Shown one piece after another: positions 47,417-55,851 of a stretch of 64,000 nucleotides of DNA; position 1 is the first letter of the stretch, and every line of letters begins with the position of its first letter. The notes under the pieces are model-generated. The model had not been told where the DNA came from. It was given only the letters and a program-made list of their open reading frames with translations, and did not search any database. The stretch comes from Acidovorax sp. CCYZU-2555 (GTDB lineage: Bacteria; Pseudomonadota; Gammaproteobacteria; Burkholderiales; Burkholderiaceae_C). Location: the NCBI RefSeq assembly GCF_018413525.1, contig NZ_JAHCDD010000007.1, forward strand, positions 1-64,000, read 5' to 3'. The position numbers were made by a program, and so were the translations under genes.

Positions 47417-49858
47417 TCAATCCACGATGGTCAGCTTGGCGATCGCCAGCGCCAGCCACTTGGTGCCGTGGCGCGGGAAGTCGACCTGGGCGCGCGCGTC
47501 GTCGCCCGTGCCTTCGATGGCCAGCACCTTGCCTTCGCCGAACTTGTTGTGGAACACCGCGATGCCCGCGCGCAGGCCGTGGCTGGGCGCGGCCTTTTGC
47601 GGCGGCACGGGCGGGCTCGCAAAGGTTTCGGTCTTGGCGCCGAAACCGCCGCGGCTGCCGCCGTAGCCCCCGCCACCGTAACCTCCCGAGGACTGGGGCG
47701 TGAACGTGCCAAAGCCCTGCTGCTTGGGCGTGATCCACTTGAGCGCGCCCTCGGGCAATTCGTCGAAGAAGCGGCTCTTCATATGAAAGCGCGTCTGGCC
47801 GTGCAGCATGCGTGTCTGCGAATGGCTCAGATACAGGCGCTTGCGCGCGCGCGTGATCGCCACGTACATCAGGCGACGCTCTTCTTCGAGGCCGCCGCTG
47901 TCGCTCATCGCGTTCTCGTGCGGAAACAGGCCTTCTTCCATTCCGCCGATGAACACCGCGTCGAATTCCAGGCCCTTGGACGCATGCACGGTCATCAGCT
48001 GCACCGCGTCCTGGCCCGCCTGGGCCTGGTTGTCGCCGGCTTCGAGCGCCGCATGCGTGAGAAAGGCCACCAGCGGCGACAGCGTTTCGCCGGTGTCGAT
48101 GTCGACAATGCCCGCGGCCGGCTGCAACCCTGGCAGCACCTGGTCGAGCATGGGCTGCGTGGGATCTATGCCCTGGCTCGCCGGGCTCTGGCGCAGCGCC
48201 TGGCCATGTTCGTCGAGCGGCAGCGCCACGGCATCGCGGCCGAAGCCTTCCTGGGTCACGAAGCTTTCGCCCGCATTCACCAGTTCCTGCAAGTTCTCTA
48301 TGCGGTCCGCGCCTTCCTTCTCGTTGCGGTAGTGCTCGATCAGCCCGCTTTCCTCGAGCACGGCCTCGATGATCAGGCGCAGGTTCTTGCCCTGGGTCTG
48401 CTCGCGCAGCACTTCGATCTTGGCGACGAAGGCGCCCAGGTTGGCGCCGGCCTTGCCGGGCACGGCCGTCACGGCGTCGCTGAGCGAGCAGCCCGCGCTG
48501 CGCGCCGCATCCTGCAGCACTTCGACCGTGCGCGCACCGATGCCGCGCGGCGGAAAGTTCACCGCGCGCATGAAGCTGGTGTCGTCATGCGGGTTCTCGA
48601 GCAGGCGCAGATAGGCGAGTGCATGCTTGATTTCGGCGCGTTCGAAGAAGCGCAGACCGCCATACACGCGATAGGCCACGCCCGCGTTGAACAGCGCGGT
48701 CTCGATCACCCGGCTTTGCGCATTGCTGCGGTACAGGATGGCGATCTGCTGGCGCTCGAAGCCGTCGTTCTTCACCAGTTGGCGGATCTCCTCGACCATC
48801 CACTGCGCTTCGGCCAGGTCGTTGTGCGCCTCGTACACGCGCACCGGCTCGCCCGGGCCCTGCGTGGTGCGCAGGTTCTTGCCCAGGCGGCGGCTGTTGT
48901 TGCTGATCAGCGCATTCGCCGAGTCGAGAATGTTGCTGTAGCTGCGGTAGTTCTGCTCGAGCTTGATCTGGCGCTGCACGTCGAACTCGCGCACGAAGTC
49001 GGCCATGTTGCCCACGCGCGCACCGCGAAAAGCGTAAATGCTCTGGTCGTCGTCGCCCACGGCGATCACCGAGCCCTGGGTGCGCATCTCGCCGCCCACC
49101 TCGTCGCCCGCGAGCTGCTTGAGCCAGGCGTACTGCAGTCGGTTGGTATCCTGGAACTCGTCGACCAGTATGTGCTGGAAGCGCCGCTGGTAGTGGGCGC
49201 GCAGCTGCGGCTGGTCGCGCAGCAGCTCGAAGCTGCGCAGCATCAGCTCGCCGAAATCGACCACGCCTTCGCGCTGGCATTGTTCTTCATAGAGCTGGTA
49301 GAACTCGACTTTCTTGCGCGTGTCGGGGTCCTTCACCGCGACATCGCCGGGGCGCTGGCCTTCTTCCTTGCAGCCCGCGATGAAGTACTGCAGCTGCTTG
49401 GGCGGAAAGCGCTCGTCGTCGACGTTGTGCTGCTTGCACAGGCGCTTGACGGCCGACAGCTGGTCCTGCATGTCGAGAATCTGGAAGGCCTGGGGCAGGC
49501 CCGCGGCCTGGTGGTGGGCGCGCAGCAGGCGGTTGCACAGGCCGTGGAACGTGCCTATCCACATGCCGCGCACATTCACCGGCAGCATGGCCGACAGCCG
49601 CGCCGTCATTTCCTTGGCGGCCTTGTTGGTGAAGGTCACGGCCAGGATGCCCGCGGGCGTGGCCTGGCCGGTCTGCAGCAGCCAGGCGATGCGCGTGGTC
49701 AGCACCCGGGTCTTGCCCGAACCGGCGCCAGCCAGAATCAGCGCATGGCCCGCGGGCAGCGTCACGGCCGCGAGCTGCTCCTCGTTGAGGTCGGCCAGCA
49801 GGGGGGAGGCAGGCGCAGTGCTGGGCGCACTGGCGGAAAGCAGGTCAAGAGGAAACAT
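47417..49858 (-). CDS. uvrD: DNA helicase II (UvrD/PcrA family)
   Basis: The 813-residue SF1A helicase has all motifs: Q motif LNEEQLAAV, Walker A LAGAGSGKTRVL, Ia TFTNKAAKEM, II ILVDEFQDTNRLQY, III AVGDDDQSIYAFRGA, IV EQNYRSYSNIL, V VQLMTVHASKGLEFDAVFIG and VI EERRLMYVAITRARKRLYLS. The C-terminus is Gly/Tyr-rich with a Tudor-like end (FGEGKVLAIEGTGDDARAQV). It unwinds DNA in nucleotide excision and mismatch repair. Opposite-strand frames over it are shadows. Confidence 0.95.
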   Translation of the reverse strand: MFPLDLLSASAPSTAPASPLLADLNEEQLAAVTLPAGHALILAGAGSGKTRVLTTRIAWLLQTGQATPAGILAVTFTNKAAKEMTARLSAMLPVNVRGMWIGTFHGLCNRLLRAHHQAAGLPQAFQILDMQDQLSAVKRLCKQHNVDDERFPPKQLQYFIAGCKEEGQRPGDVAVKDPDTRKKVEFYQLYEEQCQREGVVDFGELMLRSFELLRDQPQLRAHYQRRFQHILVDEFQDTNRLQYAWLKQLAGDEVGGEMRTQGSVIAVGDDDQSIYAFRGARVGNMADFVREFDVQRQIKLEQNYRSYSNILDSANALISNNSRRLGKNLRTTQGPGEPVRVYEAHNDLAEAQWMVEEIRQLVKNDGFERQQIAILYRSNAQSRVIETALFNAGVAYRVYGGLRFFERAEIKHALAYLRLLENPHDDTSFMRAVNFPPRGIGARTVEVLQDAARSAGCSLSDAVTAVPGKAGANLGAFVAKIEVLREQTQGKNLRLIIEAVLEESGLIEHYRNEKEGADRIENLQELVNAGESFVTQEGFGRDAVALPLDEHGQALRQSPASQGIDPTQPMLDQVLPGLQPAAGIVDIDTGETLSPLVAFLTHAALEAGDNQAQAGQDAVQLMTVHASKGLEFDAVFIGGMEEGLFPHENAMSDSGGLEEERRLMYVAITRARKRLYLSHSQTRMLHGQTRFHMKSRFFDELPEGALKWITPKQQGFGTFTPQSSGGYGGGGYGGSRGGFGAKTETFASPPVPPQKAAPSHGLRAGIAVFHNKFGEGKVLAIEGTGDDARAQVDFPRHGTKWLALAIAKLTIVD

Positions 49859-49962
49859 GCTGCGATTGTAGAAACCCCGCCCTCACCTGACCATGGCCGG
49901 CATCAAAAGCCTTGCTGCCCCACTCTCAAGGTGGTCGCACCACGGGGGTTCACGCATGCGGG

Positions 49963-49968
49963 TAGAAT
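49963..49968 (+). promoter_or_regulatory. Candidate -10 element of guaC
   Basis: TAGAAT matches TATAAT at five positions. A start about seven bases downstream would put the following hairpin at the very 5' end of the transcript. No good -35 was found at 16-18 bases. Confidence 0.4.
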
Positions 49969-49974
49969 CAATCA

Positions 49975-50006
49975 CCGGGCCCAAGTTTCTTGTGGTCCGG
50001 TTTTTT
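49975..50006 (+). terminator. Intrinsic terminator inside the guaC leader (candidate attenuator)
   Basis: CCGGGCCCAAG pairs with CTTGTGGTCCGG (one bulge, one G-U pair) across a TTT loop and is followed directly by six T residues at 50001-50006. There is no plus-strand gene upstream for it to terminate, since uvrD runs the other way, so it must act on guaC transcripts. Two more GC hairpins follow (about 50009-50025 and 50030-50055) before the guaC start at 50134. Confidence 0.6.
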
Positions 50007-50133
50007 GTGCCCGCGCCCTGCGGGCCTGCGGTGGCCGCCTCCAGCGGCAGCGTCCGCCAACCGGTCTCCAGGCCAAGCGCCCCATCGCCACGGAAATTGT
50101 TCCGCGGCGACCCTTTATGGAGCTTGGAAATTC

Positions 50134-51111
50134 ATGGAAATCTTCGACTACGACAACATTCTTCTGCTGCCCCGCAAGTGCTGTGTGGAAAGCCGTTCGG
50201 AATGTGATGCCAGCGTGACGCTGGGCAGTCGGTCGTTCCGCATCCCGGCCGTGCCGGCCAACATGAAGACCGTCGTCGACGAGGCTATCTGCACCTGGCT
50301 GGCGCAGAACGGCTACTTCTATGTGATGCACCGCTTTGACCTCGACAACGTGAAATTCGTGCAGGACATGCAGGCCAAGGGCTGCTTTGCCTCCATTTCG
50401 CTGGGCGTCAAGCAACCCGACTACGCCACCGTCGACCGTTTCGTCGAACTGGGACTGGTGCCCGAATACATCACCATCGACATCGCCCACGGCCATGCCG
50501 ACAGCGTGAAGAACATGATTGCCTACCTCAAGCAGAAGCTGCCGCAGTCGTTCGTGATCGCCGGCAACGTCGGCACGCCAGAAGCCGTGATCGAGCTCGA
50601 AAGCTGGGGCGCGGACGCGACCAAGGTCGGCATAGGCCCGGGCAAGGTCTGCATCACCAAGCTCAAGACCGGCTTCGGCACGGGCGGCTGGCAGCTGTCG
50701 GCGCTCAAGTGGTGCGCGCGCGTCGCGACCAAGCCCATCATTGCCGACGGGGGCATTCGCAGCCACGGCGACATCGCCAAGAGCATCCGTTTCGGCGCGA
50801 GCATGGTGATGATCGGCTCGCTGTTCGCGGGCCACGAGGAATCGCCGGGCAACACCGTCGAAGTCGACGGCGAGAAGTTCAAGGAGTACTACGGTTCGGC
50901 CTCCGACTTCAACAAGGGCGAGTACAAGCATGTCGAAGGCAAGCGCATCCTCGAACCCGTCAAGGGCACGCTGGCCAGCACGCTGATCGAAATGGAGCAG
51001 GACATCCAGAGCTCGATCAGCTACTCGGGCGGCAAGAAGCTGATGGACATCCGCAAGGTCAACTACGTGACCCTGGGCGGCGACAACGCGGGCGAACACC
51101 TGCTGATGTAA
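50134..51111 (+). CDS. guaC: GMP reductase (GuaC2 type)
   Basis: The 325-residue TIM-barrel enzyme of the IMPDH/GMPR family turns GMP to IMP with NADPH in purine salvage. It is of the class common in Gram-positives: [20 protein letters not shown] start, [16 protein letters not shown], the catalytic Cys in [39 protein letters not shown] and [20 protein letters not shown]. The CBS domains of IMPDH are absent, as expected. The start at 50134 is fixed by the family N-terminus; 48 further open codons upstream lie in the structured leader. A strong terminator follows. Confidence 0.95.
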   Translation: MEIFDYDNILLLPRKCCVESRSECDASVTLGSRSFRIPAVPANMKTVVDEAICTWLAQNGYFYVMHRFDLDNVKFVQDMQAKGCFASISLGVKQPDYATVDRFVELGLVPEYITIDIAHGHADSVKNMIAYLKQKLPQSFVIAGNVGTPEAVIELESWGADATKVGIGPGKVCITKLKTGFGTGGWQLSALKWCARVATKPIIADGGIRSHGDIAKSIRFGASMVMIGSLFAGHEESPGNTVEVDGEKFKEYYGSASDFNKGEYKHVEGKRILEPVKGTLASTLIEMEQDIQSSISYSGGKKLMDIRKVNYVTLGGDNAGEHLLM

Positions 51112-51173
51112 AGCCGACACCAGGCCTGCAAGCTCAGTGACAGCTTGGGGCGCCGATAACGGTGATGATAGGG

Positions 51174-51203
51174 GCCCGGGGCATTGCATGCCCCGGGCTT
51201 TTT
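51174..51203 (+). terminator. Intrinsic terminator after guaC
   Basis: A perfect 11-bp stem (GCCCGGGGCAT with ATGCCCCGGGC) closes a TGC loop and is followed by TTTTT. Confidence 0.92.
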
Positions 51204-51266
51204 CAATGCGGTACGCACGATGAGTTCGCGGGTGCCCACCGCACTTCATCAAGGATGTTCGAAGAC

Positions 51267-52151
51267 ATGCCCTCTACCCCGTTGAAGATCGCCGTACTGG
51301 GCATTGGCATGATGGGCCTGCCCATCGCGCGCCGGCTGTGCCAGGCCGGCCACGAAGTCCATGCCTGGAACCGTACACGCGCGCGCGCCCAGCCGCTGGC
51401 CGATGACGGCGCGCAAGTCCACGACACCGCCGCCCAGGCCGTGGCCGGCGCCGATATCGTCATCAGCATGCTCGAAAACGGGTCGGTGGTCGAAGACGTG
51501 CTGTTCGCCCAGGGCACGGCCGCCTCCATGCGCGATGCCAGCCTGTTCATCGACATGGCCTCTATTCAACCCAGCGAAGCGCGCGACCATGCGGCGCGCC
51601 TGGGCGAACGCGGCATCGCCCACCTCGATGCCCCGGTCTCGGGCGGCACCGTGGGCGCCGAAGCCGGCACCCTGGCCATCATGGCCGGCGGCAAGGCCGC
51701 AGACTTCGAACGCGCGCAAGCCGTGTTCGCCCACCTGGGGCACGCAACCCATGTAGGCCCGCACGGCGCGGGCCAGCTCGCGAAACTGGCCAACCAGATG
51801 ATTGTCGGCATCACCATCGGCGCGGTCGCCGAAGCGCTGCTGCTGGTGGAAAAAGGCGGCGCCGACGTGGCCAGGGTGCGCGAAGCGCTAGGCGGCGGCT
51901 TTGCCGACAGCCGCATCCTGCAGCTGCACGGTCAGCGCATGCAAGAACGCGACTTCGCGCCGCGCGGGCGCATGACGGTGCAGCTCAAGGACCTGCGCAA
52001 CGCGCTGGCCACGGCCGCCGAAATCGGCTTCGATGCCCCCATCACCGGCCTGTTCGAGCAGCTCTACGCCGACAGCGTCGCACATGGCCTGGGCGATCTG
52101 GACCACAGCGGCCTGTTCGTCGAATTGGCGAGTCGCAATGCCATGGCCTGA
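51267..52151 (+). CDS. 3-hydroxyisobutyrate dehydrogenase-family NAD(P) oxidoreductase
   Basis: The 294-residue beta-hydroxyacid dehydrogenase has Rossmann motif IAVLGIGMMGLPIARRL, substrate-loop DAPVSGGTVGAEAGTLAIMA and the catalytic Lys in GAGQLAKLANQMIVG. Family members act on 3-hydroxyisobutyrate, tartronate semialdehyde or succinic semialdehyde; the substrate cannot be told here. The start is between ATG 51255 and ATG 51267; the second is preferred because AAGGA lies 12 bases upstream, against zero for the first. It ends 67 bases before the tRNA array. Confidence 0.88.
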   Translation: MPSTPLKIAVLGIGMMGLPIARRLCQAGHEVHAWNRTRARAQPLADDGAQVHDTAAQAVAGADIVISMLENGSVVEDVLFAQGTAASMRDASLFIDMASIQPSEARDHAARLGERGIAHLDAPVSGGTVGAEAGTLAIMAGGKAADFERAQAVFAHLGHATHVGPHGAGQLAKLANQMIVGITIGAVAEALLLVEKGGADVARVREALGGGFADSRILQLHGQRMQERDFAPRGRMTVQLKDLRNALATAAEIGFDAPITGLFEQLYADSVAHGLGDLDHSGLFVELASRNAMA

Positions 52152-52180
52152 TTTTTTCTGCGGGCATGCAAAAACTAGTG

Positions 52181-52186
52181 CATAAT
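52181..52186 (+). promoter_or_regulatory. Candidate -10 element of the tRNA-Lys array
   Basis: CATAAT lies 33 bases before the first tRNA and is followed by C/G-rich sequence, as expected for stringent stable-RNA promoters. A matching -35 was not clear. Confidence 0.4.
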
Positions 52187-52218
52187 CCAGCTCTCGCTTG
52201 CTAACGCAAGGGAAAAGT

Positions 52219-52294
52219 GGGTTCTTAGCTCAGCTGGTAGAGCAGCGGACTCTTAATCCGTAGGTCGAGTGTTCGAATCACTCAGGACCCACCA
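52219..52294 (+). tRNA. tRNA-Lys (anticodon CTT), copy 1
   Basis: The 76-nt cloverleaf has acceptor stem GGGTTCT with AGGACCC, D arm around AGCTCAGCTGGTAGAGC, anticodon loop CTCTTAA (anticodon CTT), and T arm with GTTCGAATC. CCA is encoded at 52292-52294. It reads AAG codons, the main lysine codon of a GC-rich genome. Confidence 0.97.
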
Positions 52295-52369
52295 CTTTTT
52301 CAGCGCAGTGATCGCAAGATCGGTGCACAACGTTTTGGAAGTTCCAGGTTTGCCTGGTACCTTCAAGAT

Positions 52370-52445
52370 GGGTTCTTAGCTCAGCTGGTAGAGCAGCGGA
52401 CTCTTAATCCGTAGGTCGAGTGTTCGAATCACTCAGGACCCACCA
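52370..52445 (+). tRNA. tRNA-Lys (anticodon CTT), copy 2
   Basis: Sequence identical to copy 1, including the encoded CCA. The 75-base spacer to copy 1 is unrelated to the 30-base spacer before copy 3. Confidence 0.97.
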
Positions 52446-52475
52446 CTTTCAATTCAGTGGTCTAACAAAACAATT

Positions 52476-52551
52476 GGGTTCTTAGCTCAGCTGGTAGAGC
52501 AGCGGACTCTTAATCCGTAGGTCGAGTGTTCGAATCACTCAGGACCCACCA
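52476..52551 (+). tRNA. tRNA-Lys (anticodon CTT), copy 3
   Basis: Sequence identical to copies 1 and 2. It is the last gene of the array and ends 7 bases before a terminator. Confidence 0.97.
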
Positions 52552-52557
52552 ATCAAA

Positions 52558-52587
52558 AAGCCCACTTCGCAAGAAGTGGGCTTTTTT
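52558..52587 (+). terminator. Intrinsic terminator of the tRNA-Lys array
   Basis: An 11-bp stem (AAGCCCACTTC with GAAGTGGGCTT) closes a GCAA tetraloop and is followed by a T tract. Confidence 0.92.
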
Positions 52588-52716
52588 CTTTGTGCGCGGC
52601 AAAAAAGCATGAACACCACAAAAAAACAATTGAAAAATAAATATAGATAGCTGGAACCTATCGATAGAAAAGGGCACTTACCTTCCTCAATAGTTGCAAA
52701 AATGAAGGAAGAAACC

Positions 52717-53793
52717 ATGCGCCCACCAAAGTTCACCCACTGCATTCCTGCAATCTGCGCCGCACTCATGCTGACCGCCTGTGGCGGCGAAAGCGGGGAC
52801 GAGCCTGCCGCAACCGATGCACCGAGTGCAGTCCATGCCCCGAACCCACTGATTTCGCCGCTCGCGCCGCTGTCATCGAGCCCAGTCAGTGCGCAACAGC
52901 AGACCCACTACGCCAACTCGGGCGAAACGCTCCTGCTCAAGGAGCCCGAGGCCAACCCGCGCACCATGCAGGGGTTCAGCAATCTCGGCAGCACCTGCTA
53001 TGCGAACGCCACGCTGAAGTTCCTGGTCCATTCGATAGGCACAAAGCCGCTGGTGCAGCACCTGAACGCTTTGGCGGCCACGGGCGATGCAGCGCAGCGC
53101 GAAGCCGCACAGAATTTTGTGCAGCTGATTGAAAACAGCTACTCCGAGACCGCTCCCTCGCGACAGGAGCTCGAAAACTTCTTTGCCAGCCTGCAGAAGC
53201 TGCCGGCTTTTTCATCGCTCAACGATGCGGGCATGCTGAACTTTCCCCTCGTGGGCCGGCAACAGGATGCGAACGAATTCCTGATGAAGCTCTCGCAAGC
53301 CTTTGAACTGCGCACGCTTTACACCGGCGGCCTGGTGCTCCAGAACGACGCCAACGCTTTCAAGACCAGCGAAGAGTACGCGAACATTCTTCAGCCCGCG
53401 AGCGCCAGCGACACCTTGCAGGAAATCCTTGACCGCACCCAACCCAGCGCCTGGCAATTCAAGCTGCGCGGAAAAACGCGGTATCTGACCGTCAGAATGG
53501 AAAACGCGGTCAATGGCGCACTGGTCAGCAACCGGAATTTCAACTTCAATCAAACCGTGCAACTGCAAGTGGCCACGGCCGACGGCAAGCGCATGACGAC
53601 CCTCACGCTGGAACCGCGCGAAGTCGTCGAGTTCCGCGGCAGCGACAATGCCGGACACTACCTGGCCTATGTCAAGGATGGGAAGTGGTTCCAGCACGAT
53701 GACGAACAGGTCACTGCCCTCGATCAGATGCCGTCGATCGACAATGTCCGTCTGATCAACTTCATCATCACCAAGATCGAGTCGCGATACTGA
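52717..53793 (+). CDS. Lipoprotein with eukaryotic-type ubiquitin-specific protease (USP, C19) domain
   Basis: The product is 358 residues from the ATG at 52717 with AAGGA 7 bases upstream; the ATG at 52702 would overlap that site. A lipoprotein signal ends at lipobox LTAC (Cys22), followed by GG, which predicts outer-membrane sorting. After a Pro/Ser/Ala linker (23-80) comes a complete compact USP domain. The Cys box is GFSNLGSTCYANATLKFLVH with nucleophile C94 and oxyanion N89. The QQDA-EF box is at 182-188. The His box is GHYLAYVKDGKWFQHDDEQV with H314 and acid D328. The usual zinc-ribbon CxxC pairs are absent and the domain is only ~270 residues. USPs cleave ubiquitin-like proteins, and no obvious bacterial substrate exists. 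It follows the tRNA-Lys array across an AT-rich stretch, which suggests acquisition. Confidence 0.85.
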   Translation: MRPPKFTHCIPAICAALMLTACGGESGDEPAATDAPSAVHAPNPLISPLAPLSSSPVSAQQQTHYANSGETLLLKEPEANPRTMQGFSNLGSTCYANATLKFLVHSIGTKPLVQHLNALAATGDAAQREAAQNFVQLIENSYSETAPSRQELENFFASLQKLPAFSSLNDAGMLNFPLVGRQQDANEFLMKLSQAFELRTLYTGGLVLQNDANAFKTSEEYANILQPASASDTLQEILDRTQPSAWQFKLRGKTRYLTVRMENAVNGALVSNRNFNFNQTVQLQVATADGKRMTTLTLEPREVVEFRGSDNAGHYLAYVKDGKWFQHDDEQVTALDQMPSIDNVRLINFIITKIESRY

Positions 53794-53811
53794 AGCGTGC
53801 CGTGCGCGGGC

Positions 53812-55629
53812 TCACTGCAGGCGGCGCAGCGCCTGCGCCTCGAGCTTGAAACCCGCGACCGCATCGGCGAGTTGCGCCGCCTGTTGCTGCAGCGACTGCG
53901 CGGCGGCCGTCGCCTCCTCGACCAGGGCCGCGTTCTGCTGCGTAGCCTGGTCCATATGGCTCACGGCGGTATTGACCTCGACAATGCCCGTGCTCTGCTC
54001 CTGGCTGGCATGGCTGATTTCGTTGACGATGGCCGTCACGCGGCGCACGCTGTCGACCACCTTGCCCATGGTCTCGCCCGCGTCATGCACCAGCCGACTG
54101 CCCGCATTGACCTGCTGCACGGACTCGTCGATCAGCCCCTTGATCTCCTTGGCAGCGGTCGCGCTGCGCTGCGCCAGAACACGCACTTCGCTGGCCACCA
54201 CCGCAAAGCCGCGGCCCTGCTCTCCGGCCCGGGCCGCTTCGACGGCAGCGTTGAGCGCCAGGATGTTGGTCTGAAAAGCGATGCCGTCGATCACGCCGAT
54301 GATGTCGGCGATCTTGCGCGACGACGTCTCTATGCCGCCCATGGTCTGCACCACCTGGGCCACCACCGTGCCGCCATGCGCGGCGACTTCGGAAGCTCCC
54401 GTGGCCAGCTGATTGGCCTGGCGCGCGTTCTCGGCATTCTGCTGCACGGTGGCCGTGAGCTGCTCCATGGCGGCCGCGGTCTCTTCCAGTGAACTGGCCT
54501 GCTGTTCGGTGCGCGCCGACAGGTTCTGGTTGCCGCTGGCGATCTCGGTGGTCGCCAGGCGCACGGCCTCGGACGATTCACGGATGCGCAGCAGCACGGC
54601 AGCGATCTTGTCGACGAACTGGTTGAACGCACGCGAAATCTGCGTCAGCTCGTCGTGGCCGTGCGTGGACAGGCGGCGCGTGAGGTCGCCTTCGCCCGAA
54701 GCGATGTCGTCGAGCGCATCGCGCACCAGCGCCAGCCGGCGCAGGGAACGCGCAATCACCGCGCCCAGCACCAGGATGGCCAGGGTCAGCGAGACCACCA
54801 CTGTCAACGCCGAGACCTTGAGCAACGTGCCGATCGAGGCCAGCGCCTGGTCGCGGTGCACGGCGATCACCAGTTGCCAATCGGTGCCGGGAACGGGGCT
54901 GCCGTAGAGCAGGTAGTCGGTGCCCTGGATGTCGGTGCGCATGCCGGTGCCTGCCTGGGCGATTTCGTCCAGGGTCGCGGGCTGAAGATTGGGCGACAAC
55001 GCGGAGACCGGCTTGAGCGTCAGCGCGGTGTCCGGATGGGTCACGATCGCTCCGGCGCGGTTCGCCAGGAAGGCGAAGCTGTCGGGTGTGGGGCGGATTG
55101 CCGCGACGTTGCGCACCACGGTGGTCAGCAGCACATCGGTGCCGACCACGGCCGTCGGATTGCCCGCGGGGCCCACGGGCTCGGCGAACGTCACGCCGAC
55201 TTCGGGCGGCGAAGTGAACAGATAAGGCGTGGTCAGAATGGGCTTGCCTTCCTTGACCGCCTGCTGGTACCAGGGCCGCGACGTCACGTCGTAGCTGTCG
55301 GGCATGGGATTGAGGAAAATCGTGCGCTTGTCCGGGAAACCGACATAGGCGTCGGAAAAACCGCCCCCATCGCGCAGCGCCTGCACCACGCCGCGCGGGT
55401 CCGGTTGGTCAATGGCCTGCGTCAGCGTATGGGTCAGCAGCCGCTTGGTCTCGACCCAGTCGCCGAGCGCGCGCGCCTGTGCCGCCACCAGTTGCCGACT
55501 TTCGACATCGACGGTGGACCGGACATGGCCCTGCACGGTCAGGAAGTTGGCCGCGGCCAGCGCGAGCATCGCCACGGTGACGACGGCAATGCTCAGCGCG
55601 ATAAGGCGGGCCCGAAGGGTAAGCTGCAT
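53812..55629 (-). CDS. Methyl-accepting chemotaxis protein with periplasmic Cache domain
   Basis: The 605-residue chemoreceptor starts at the ATG at 55629 with GAGG eight bases upstream. First membrane helix at about residues 7-30, periplasmic dCache_1 domain about 35-270 ([27 protein letters not shown] and [11 protein letters not shown], the pattern of amino-acid or organic-acid sensors), second helix about 275-300, HAMP about 300-355, then signalling hairpin with the tip [20 protein letters not shown] followed by [12 protein letters not shown]. The terminus is [10 protein letters not shown], without a CheR-binding pentapeptide. It is convergent with the USP-like gene; 18 bases separate the stops. 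Confidence 0.92.
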   Translation of the reverse strand: MQLTLRARLIALSIAVVTVAMLALAAANFLTVQGHVRSTVDVESRQLVAAQARALGDWVETKRLLTHTLTQAIDQPDPRGVVQALRDGGGFSDAYVGFPDKRTIFLNPMPDSYDVTSRPWYQQAVKEGKPILTTPYLFTSPPEVGVTFAEPVGPAGNPTAVVGTDVLLTTVVRNVAAIRPTPDSFAFLANRAGAIVTHPDTALTLKPVSALSPNLQPATLDEIAQAGTGMRTDIQGTDYLLYGSPVPGTDWQLVIAVHRDQALASIGTLLKVSALTVVVSLTLAILVLGAVIARSLRRLALVRDALDDIASGEGDLTRRLSTHGHDELTQISRAFNQFVDKIAAVLLRIRESSEAVRLATTEIASGNQNLSARTEQQASSLEETAAAMEQLTATVQQNAENARQANQLATGASEVAAHGGTVVAQVVQTMGGIETSSRKIADIIGVIDGIAFQTNILALNAAVEAARAGEQGRGFAVVASEVRVLAQRSATAAKEIKGLIDESVQQVNAGSRLVHDAGETMGKVVDSVRRVTAIVNEISHASQEQSTGIVEVNTAVSHMDQATQQNAALVEEATAAAQSLQQQAAQLADAVAGFKLEAQALRRLQ

Positions 55630-55851
55630 AAAGATCCTCAAAACAAGTGCGGCAGATTGTTGCACCCGCCCGGCGTGACACGTGTGACATTCACAGACTG
55701 GGGCTTTAGCTGTCACCAGAGTGCAACACCGGCATTCCAGACTGCGGGCAGCGGCGTGCGCAGCGGACTTCTGCTTTGCACGGCACAATCGGCACGCAGC
55801 CTGCACACCAGCCCGGCGTGCCGCTTGCGCTGCCCTCTCCTAGCCACACCC

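Noticed and set aside
47078-50218. 1046-codon plus-strand frame over uvrD
   Set aside because: Antisense shadow of uvrD, His/Arg/Leu-rich, with no recognisable domain.
52219-52551. Repeat-spacer pattern resembling a short CRISPR array
   Set aside because: The repeats are 76-base tRNA genes with full cloverleaf and encoded CCA, and the spacers differ in length. No cas genes are present.
54655-55851. N-terminal extension of about 400 codons to the MFS exporter
   Set aside because: It is antisense to the chemoreceptor and shows no homology. The MFS protein has a normal start at 55852.
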